This document shows positions 60,948 to 64,000 of a stretch of DNA of 64,000 bases, piece by piece; positions within the stretch are counted from its first letter, which is position 1; every line of letters begins with the position of its first letter. Made by a program: the position numbers and the translations under genes. The notes under the pieces were generated by a model. That model saw only the letters and a program-made list of their open reading frames with translations, made no database searches and had not been told where the DNA came from. The DNA comes from Pseudomonas sp. S09G 359 (GTDB lineage Bacteria; Pseudomonadota; Gammaproteobacteria; Pseudomonadales; Pseudomonadaceae), in the NCBI RefSeq assembly GCF_002843605.1, contig NZ_CP025263.1, positions 2,052,501 through 2,116,500 of the forward strand, written 5' to 3'.

Positions 60948-62366
60948 ATGACTGCCAGAACCCTCTACGACAAACACATCGATTCCCACACGGTGTGCCC
61001 CCTGGATGACCAGGGCCATGTCCTGCTTTATATAGACCGCCAGGTGATCAACGAATACACCAGCCCCCAGGCGTTCAGTGGCCTGCGCGAGGCCGGTCGG
61101 GGCGTATGGCGCCCGGGCACGGCACTGGCCGTGGTCGACCATGTAAACCCCACCACCCCCAAACGCATTGCGGCGATGCCCGATGCGGGCGGCGCGCGGC
61201 AGGTGTCGTACCTGGCGGAAAACTGCCGGGACTTCGGCATCGAGTTGCTGGATATCCTCGACAAACGCCAAGGCATCGAACATGTGATCGCCCCGGAACA
61301 GGGCTTTATCCTGCCGGGCATGGTGATCGCCGCCGGTGACAGCCACACCACCACTTACGGTGCCCTGGGCGCATTCGGCTTTGGTATCGGCACCTCGGAA
61401 ATCGAACACCTGCTGGCGTCCCAGACCCTGGTCTACAAGCGCCTGAAGACGATGCGGGTGACGGTGGCGGGCACGTTGGCCCCCGGCCTTACGTCCAAGG
61501 ACGTGATCATGGCGCTGATCGGCAAGATGGGCGCGTCCGGCGCCACGGGCTTTGCCATCGAGTTTCGCGGTTCCACCATCGACGCATTGAGCGTCGAAGC
61601 GCGCATGACCATCTGCAATATGGCGGTGGAAGCCGGCGCGCGTGGTGCGTTCATGGCGCCCGACGAAAAAGTCTTCGCCTACCTCAAGGGCAAGCCCCGC
61701 GCGCCCGAGGGTGAGCTGTGGGAGCAGGCCCTGGTGAGCTGGCGCCAATTGCACACGGATGCAGGCGCGGTGTTCGACCAGGAAGTTCAGCTCGACGCTA
61801 CCACCCTGGAACCCATGGTCACCTGGGGCACCAGCCCCGACCAGGCCGCGCCCATCGGCGCGCGTGTGCCCGACCCGCAGGACGTCAGCGACCTGATCCT
61901 GCGCCAGGACATGCGTCGCGCCCTCAATTACATGGGCCTGCAAGCCGGTATGCCGCTGAGCGATATCGTCATCAGCCACGCGTTTATCGGTTCTTGCACC
62001 AACGCACGCATCGAAGACCTGCGCGACGCCGCCAGTGTAGTACGCGGTAAACACGTGGCTGAGCACGTACGGGCGATGATCGTGCCGGGTTCCACCGAAG
62101 TGCGTGACCAGGCCGAAGCCGAAGGGCTGGCGGCGATTTTTATCGATGCCGGTTTCGAATGGCGCCAGTCGGGCTGCTCGATGTGCCTGGCGATGAACGA
62201 CGACGTGCTGGCCCCCGGTGACCGCTGCGCCTCCAGCACCAACCGCAATTTCGAAGGCCGCCAGGGCGCCGGTGCCCGCACCCACCTGATGAGCCCGGCG
62301 ATGGTCGCCGCGGCCGCCATCACCGGCCGCCTCACCGATATCCGCCACTTTGGAGACCGCCCATGA
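60948..62366 (+). CDS. leuC: LeuC-like isopropylmalate dehydratase large subunit (divergent paralogue)
   Basis: 472-aa aconitase-superfamily subunit carrying the [4Fe-4S] cluster. The Cys ligands are in HAFIGSCTNARIEDL and SGCSMCLAMN; other family segments are GDSHTTTYGALGAFGFGIGTSEIEH and STNRNFEGRQGAGARTHLMSPAM. It isomerises 2- to 3-isopropylmalate with LeuD, or a related malate analogue. It departs at many positions from the usual Pseudomonas LeuC that I remember, and leuB is not next to it, so it may be a second copy with another substrate. ATG 60948 follows AAAGAAA. Confidence 0.82.
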   Translation: MTARTLYDKHIDSHTVCPLDDQGHVLLYIDRQVINEYTSPQAFSGLREAGRGVWRPGTALAVVDHVNPTTPKRIAAMPDAGGARQVSYLAENCRDFGIELLDILDKRQGIEHVIAPEQGFILPGMVIAAGDSHTTTYGALGAFGFGIGTSEIEHLLASQTLVYKRLKTMRVTVAGTLAPGLTSKDVIMALIGKMGASGATGFAIEFRGSTIDALSVEARMTICNMAVEAGARGAFMAPDEKVFAYLKGKPRAPEGELWEQALVSWRQLHTDAGAVFDQEVQLDATTLEPMVTWGTSPDQAAPIGARVPDPQDVSDLILRQDMRRALNYMGLQAGMPLSDIVISHAFIGSCTNARIEDLRDAASVVRGKHVAEHVRAMIVPGSTEVRDQAEAEGLAAIFIDAGFEWRQSGCSMCLAMNDDVLAPGDRCASSTNRNFEGRQGAGARTHLMSPAMVAAAAITGRLTDIRHFGDRP

Positions 62367-62977
62367 GCCTGCAACCCTTCACCCTGGTGACCGGCAAGGC
62401 CGCGCCGATGCTGGCGGCGAATATCGACACCGACGTGATCATGCCCAAGCAGTTTCTCAAGGGCATTGACCGCAGTGGCCTGGACCGTGGGTTGTTTTTC
62501 GACCTGCGCTTCTTGCCGAACGGCCAGCCCAACCCCGAATTCGTGTTGAACCAGCCCGCCTGGCAGGGTGCGAGCTTTATGGTGGTGGGCCCCAACTTCG
62601 GCTGTGGCTCCAGCCGTGAACACGCGGTGTGGGGCCTGAAGCAAATGGGCATTCGCGCGCTGATCGGCAGCAGCTTTGCGGGGATTTTTTATGACAATTG
62701 CCAGCGTAACGGGGTGCTGTTGATCACCTTGGACGAGGCGGTATTGCAAGGCCTTGGCCAGACCGTCAGCCAGGCGGACCAGGCGCAGATCAGTGTCGAC
62801 CTCGAAGCCCAACAGATTCGCCTGGCGGATGGCCAAGTGATCCCCTTCCAGATCGACACCTTACGCAAGACCGCGCTGCTGCTGGGCCTGGATGCGATTG
62901 GCAGCACGTTGCAGCGCAGTGATGAAATCAAAGACTTCGAGCTCCGGCACCTCAAAGCCAACCCCTGGCTCAACTGA
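62363..62977 (+). CDS. leuD: LeuD-like small subunit
   Basis: 204 aa, overlapping the large-subunit gene by 4 bp. The swivelling domain has ANIDTDVIMPKQFLKGIDRSG, the substrate loop FGCGSSREHAVWGLKQMGIRALIGSSFAGIFYDN, and ends FELRHLKANPWLN. It completes the dehydratase. Its last 14 codons are the first unit boundary of the tandem array that follows. Confidence 0.85.
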   Translation: MSLQPFTLVTGKAAPMLAANIDTDVIMPKQFLKGIDRSGLDRGLFFDLRFLPNGQPNPEFVLNQPAWQGASFMVVGPNFGCGSSREHAVWGLKQMGIRALIGSSFAGIFYDNCQRNGVLLITLDEAVLQGLGQTVSQADQAQISVDLEAQQIRLADGQVIPFQIDTLRKTALLLGLDAIGSTLQRSDEIKDFELRHLKANPWLN

Positions 62978-63815
62978 CCCACTGCAAAACAACATGTGGG
63001 AGGGGGCTTGCCCCTGATAGCGGTGTATCAGCCATGCACTCGGCGACTGACACACCCTCATCGGGGGCAAGCCCCCTCCCACAGGTTTGATTGGGTTTGC
63101 AGGGCCAGATCGACAGGCATCTGAGCTGCAACACCTACAAGCCAACCCTTGGCTCAACTGACCCACTGCAAAACAAAATGTGGGAGGGGGCTTGCCCCCG
63201 ATAGCGGTGTATCAGCCATGCACTCGGTGACTGACACACCCTCATCGGGAGCAAGCCCCCTCCCACAGGTTTGATTGGGTTTGCAGGGCCAGATCGACAG
63301 GCATTCGAGCTGCAACACCTACAAGCCAACCCTTGGCTCAACTCACCCACTGCAAAACAAAATGTGGGAGGGGGCTTGCCCCCGATAGCGGTGTATCAGC
63401 CATGCACTCGGTGACTGACACACCCTCATCGGGAGCAAGCCCCCTCCCACATTTTTGATTGGGTTTGCAGGGCAAGATCGACAGGCATTCGAGCTGCAAC
63501 ACCTACGAGCCAACCCTTGGCTCAACTGACCCACTGCAAAACAAAATGTGGGAGGGGGCTTGCCCCCGATAGCGGTGTATCAGCCATGCACTCGGCGACT
63601 GACACACCCTCATCGGGGGCAAGCCCCCTCCCACAGGTTTGATTGGGTTTGCAGGGCCAGATCGACAGGCATTCGAGCTGCAACACTTACAAGCCAACCC
63701 TTGGCTCAACTGACCCACTGCAAAACAAAAGGTGGGAGGGGGCTTGCCCCCGATAGCGGTGTATCAGCCATGCACTCGGTGACTGACACCTCCCACAGGT
63801 TTGATTGGGTTTGCA
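62936..63815. repeat. Tandem array of five 184-bp units (leuD tail plus REP pair)
   Basis: Units begin at 62936, 63120, 63304, 63488 and 63672, each exactly 184 bp apart. A unit starts with a copy of the leuD 3' end (encoding FELQHLQANPWLN-stop in the copies), then CCCACTGCAAAACAAAATGTGGGAGG, a REP pair and a spacer ending CAGATCGACAGGCA. The fifth unit lacks 22 bp of the right REP arm and stops at about 63815. The 840-bp stretch holds no other gene. Confidence 0.95.
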
Positions 63816-63818
63816 CAG

Positions 63819-64000
63819 TTAGATAGACAACCCTTTGAAATGCTCCTGCAAGAACTCCACACACGCCCTGAGCTTCCCGGAGTACGCCAACCGCGTTGGG
63901 TACACCGCCCACACGTTGGCGCTCTGGGTATAGTCGTGCAGCACCTGCACCAGCTTGCCCTGTTCCAGCAGCGGCTTCACATCCCACATCGAGCGCAACA
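63819..64000 (-). CDS. C-terminal end of a LysR-type regulator (partial)
   Basis: A minus-strand frame enters from the right edge and stops at TAA 63819-63821. The 60 residues read [20 protein letters not shown], then [22 protein letters not shown] and end HFKGLSI. This is the usual end of the LysR effector domain (LxxGxLVxVL, AVYPxxRxxSxKxRAFVDFL). It is convergent with leuD across the repeat array. Confidence 0.85.
   Translation of the reverse strand, partial: LRSMWDVKPLLEQGKLVQVLHDYTQSANVWAVYPTRLAYSGKLRACVEFLQEHFKGLSI

Noticed and set aside
60762..62348. A 528-codon open frame on the minus strand
   Set aside because: Antisense to the leuC-like gene, His/Gly/Arg-rich translation without domains; a shadow of coding DNA.
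62861..63718. Four repeated minus-strand frames starting MGQLSQGLA in the leuD-REP array
   Set aside because: They exist only because the 184-bp unit repeats; the start corresponds to the reverse of the leuD tail and the rest to REP palindromes.
62936..63815. Possible CRISPR array
   Set aside because: The units are 184 bp, almost identical throughout, with no unique spacers, and no cas gene is present. It is a tandem REP array.

Overview
The window reads as chromosomal DNA of a fluorescent Pseudomonas, most likely the P. fluorescens group. The base composition is GC-rich and genes are dense on both strands. Many genes are typical of the genus (rdgC, gltS, an 815-aa fadE, an acyl-CoA-dehydrogenase-linked PA2817-type gene, prc, a sugE/gdx-type exporter). 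The intergenic gaps are seeded with the REP palindrome built on GTGGGAGGGGGCTTGCCCCC. Assignment to the group is inference; no 16S rRNA or species marker is present.

Layout. 1-4043: end of a MocR-type regulator, an HBM-type chemoreceptor, an alpha/beta hydrolase and a membrane-anchored protein. 4311-5117: stable-RNA operon with three tandem tRNA-Glu/tRNA-Gly pairs. 5277-13111: gltS, a periplasmic M20 dipeptidase, an AlaX-type editing protein, a LysR regulator and fadE. 13270-21502: transglutaminase-like protein, GST, ABC exporter, TetR/MFS pair, TDT transporter, and an MFS-acyltransferase fusion. 21612-22999: SMR exporter under a guanidine-II (mini-ykkC) riboswitch, next to a BASS transporter. 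23157-24829: rdgC and two tRNA-Val/tRNA-Asp pairs, each with a terminator. 25086-31192: BCCT transporter, CocE/S15 hydrolase, LysR, MFS, and an unlisted 38-aa membrane peptide.

31252-34576 is an AT-richer accessory island. It holds a PAAR-tipped, glycine-zipper type VI secretion effector with a membrane immunity protein. A second, headless effector C-terminus with its own homologous immunity gene follows. This second cassette lies between two copies of a direct repeat. No secretion-apparatus gene is in the window.

34579-47694: DHA2 exporter, LysR, a RoxA-like di-heme cytochrome with a catalase-like partner, FKBP lipoprotein, YkvA, a small HTH/antitoxin-like pair, an EAL-CBS-GGDEF protein, prc and a quinone oxidoreductase. 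47832-54268: a putative organophosphorus uptake and hydrolysis locus (HAD phosphatase, ABC importer, NPP-like phosphodiesterase, binding protein, divergent UTRA-GntR regulator). Its divergent promoter region carries two oppositely oriented Pho-box-like elements. 54518-60674: an eight-gene, translationally coupled metal-uptake operon with two different binding proteins and a PepSY membrane protein. 60948-62977: a divergent leuC-leuD-like pair. 62936-63815: a tandem array of exactly 184-bp period, each unit combining a copy of the leuD 3' end with a REP pair. 63819-64000: end of a LysR regulator.

The observations most worth following are the duplicated effector/immunity cassette and its flanking repeats, the Pho-box-controlled organophosphorus locus, the two-binding-protein metal operon, the leuD-tail REP array and the guanidine-II riboswitch. 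All functions are inferred from sequence motifs and remembered family features; no search was run.
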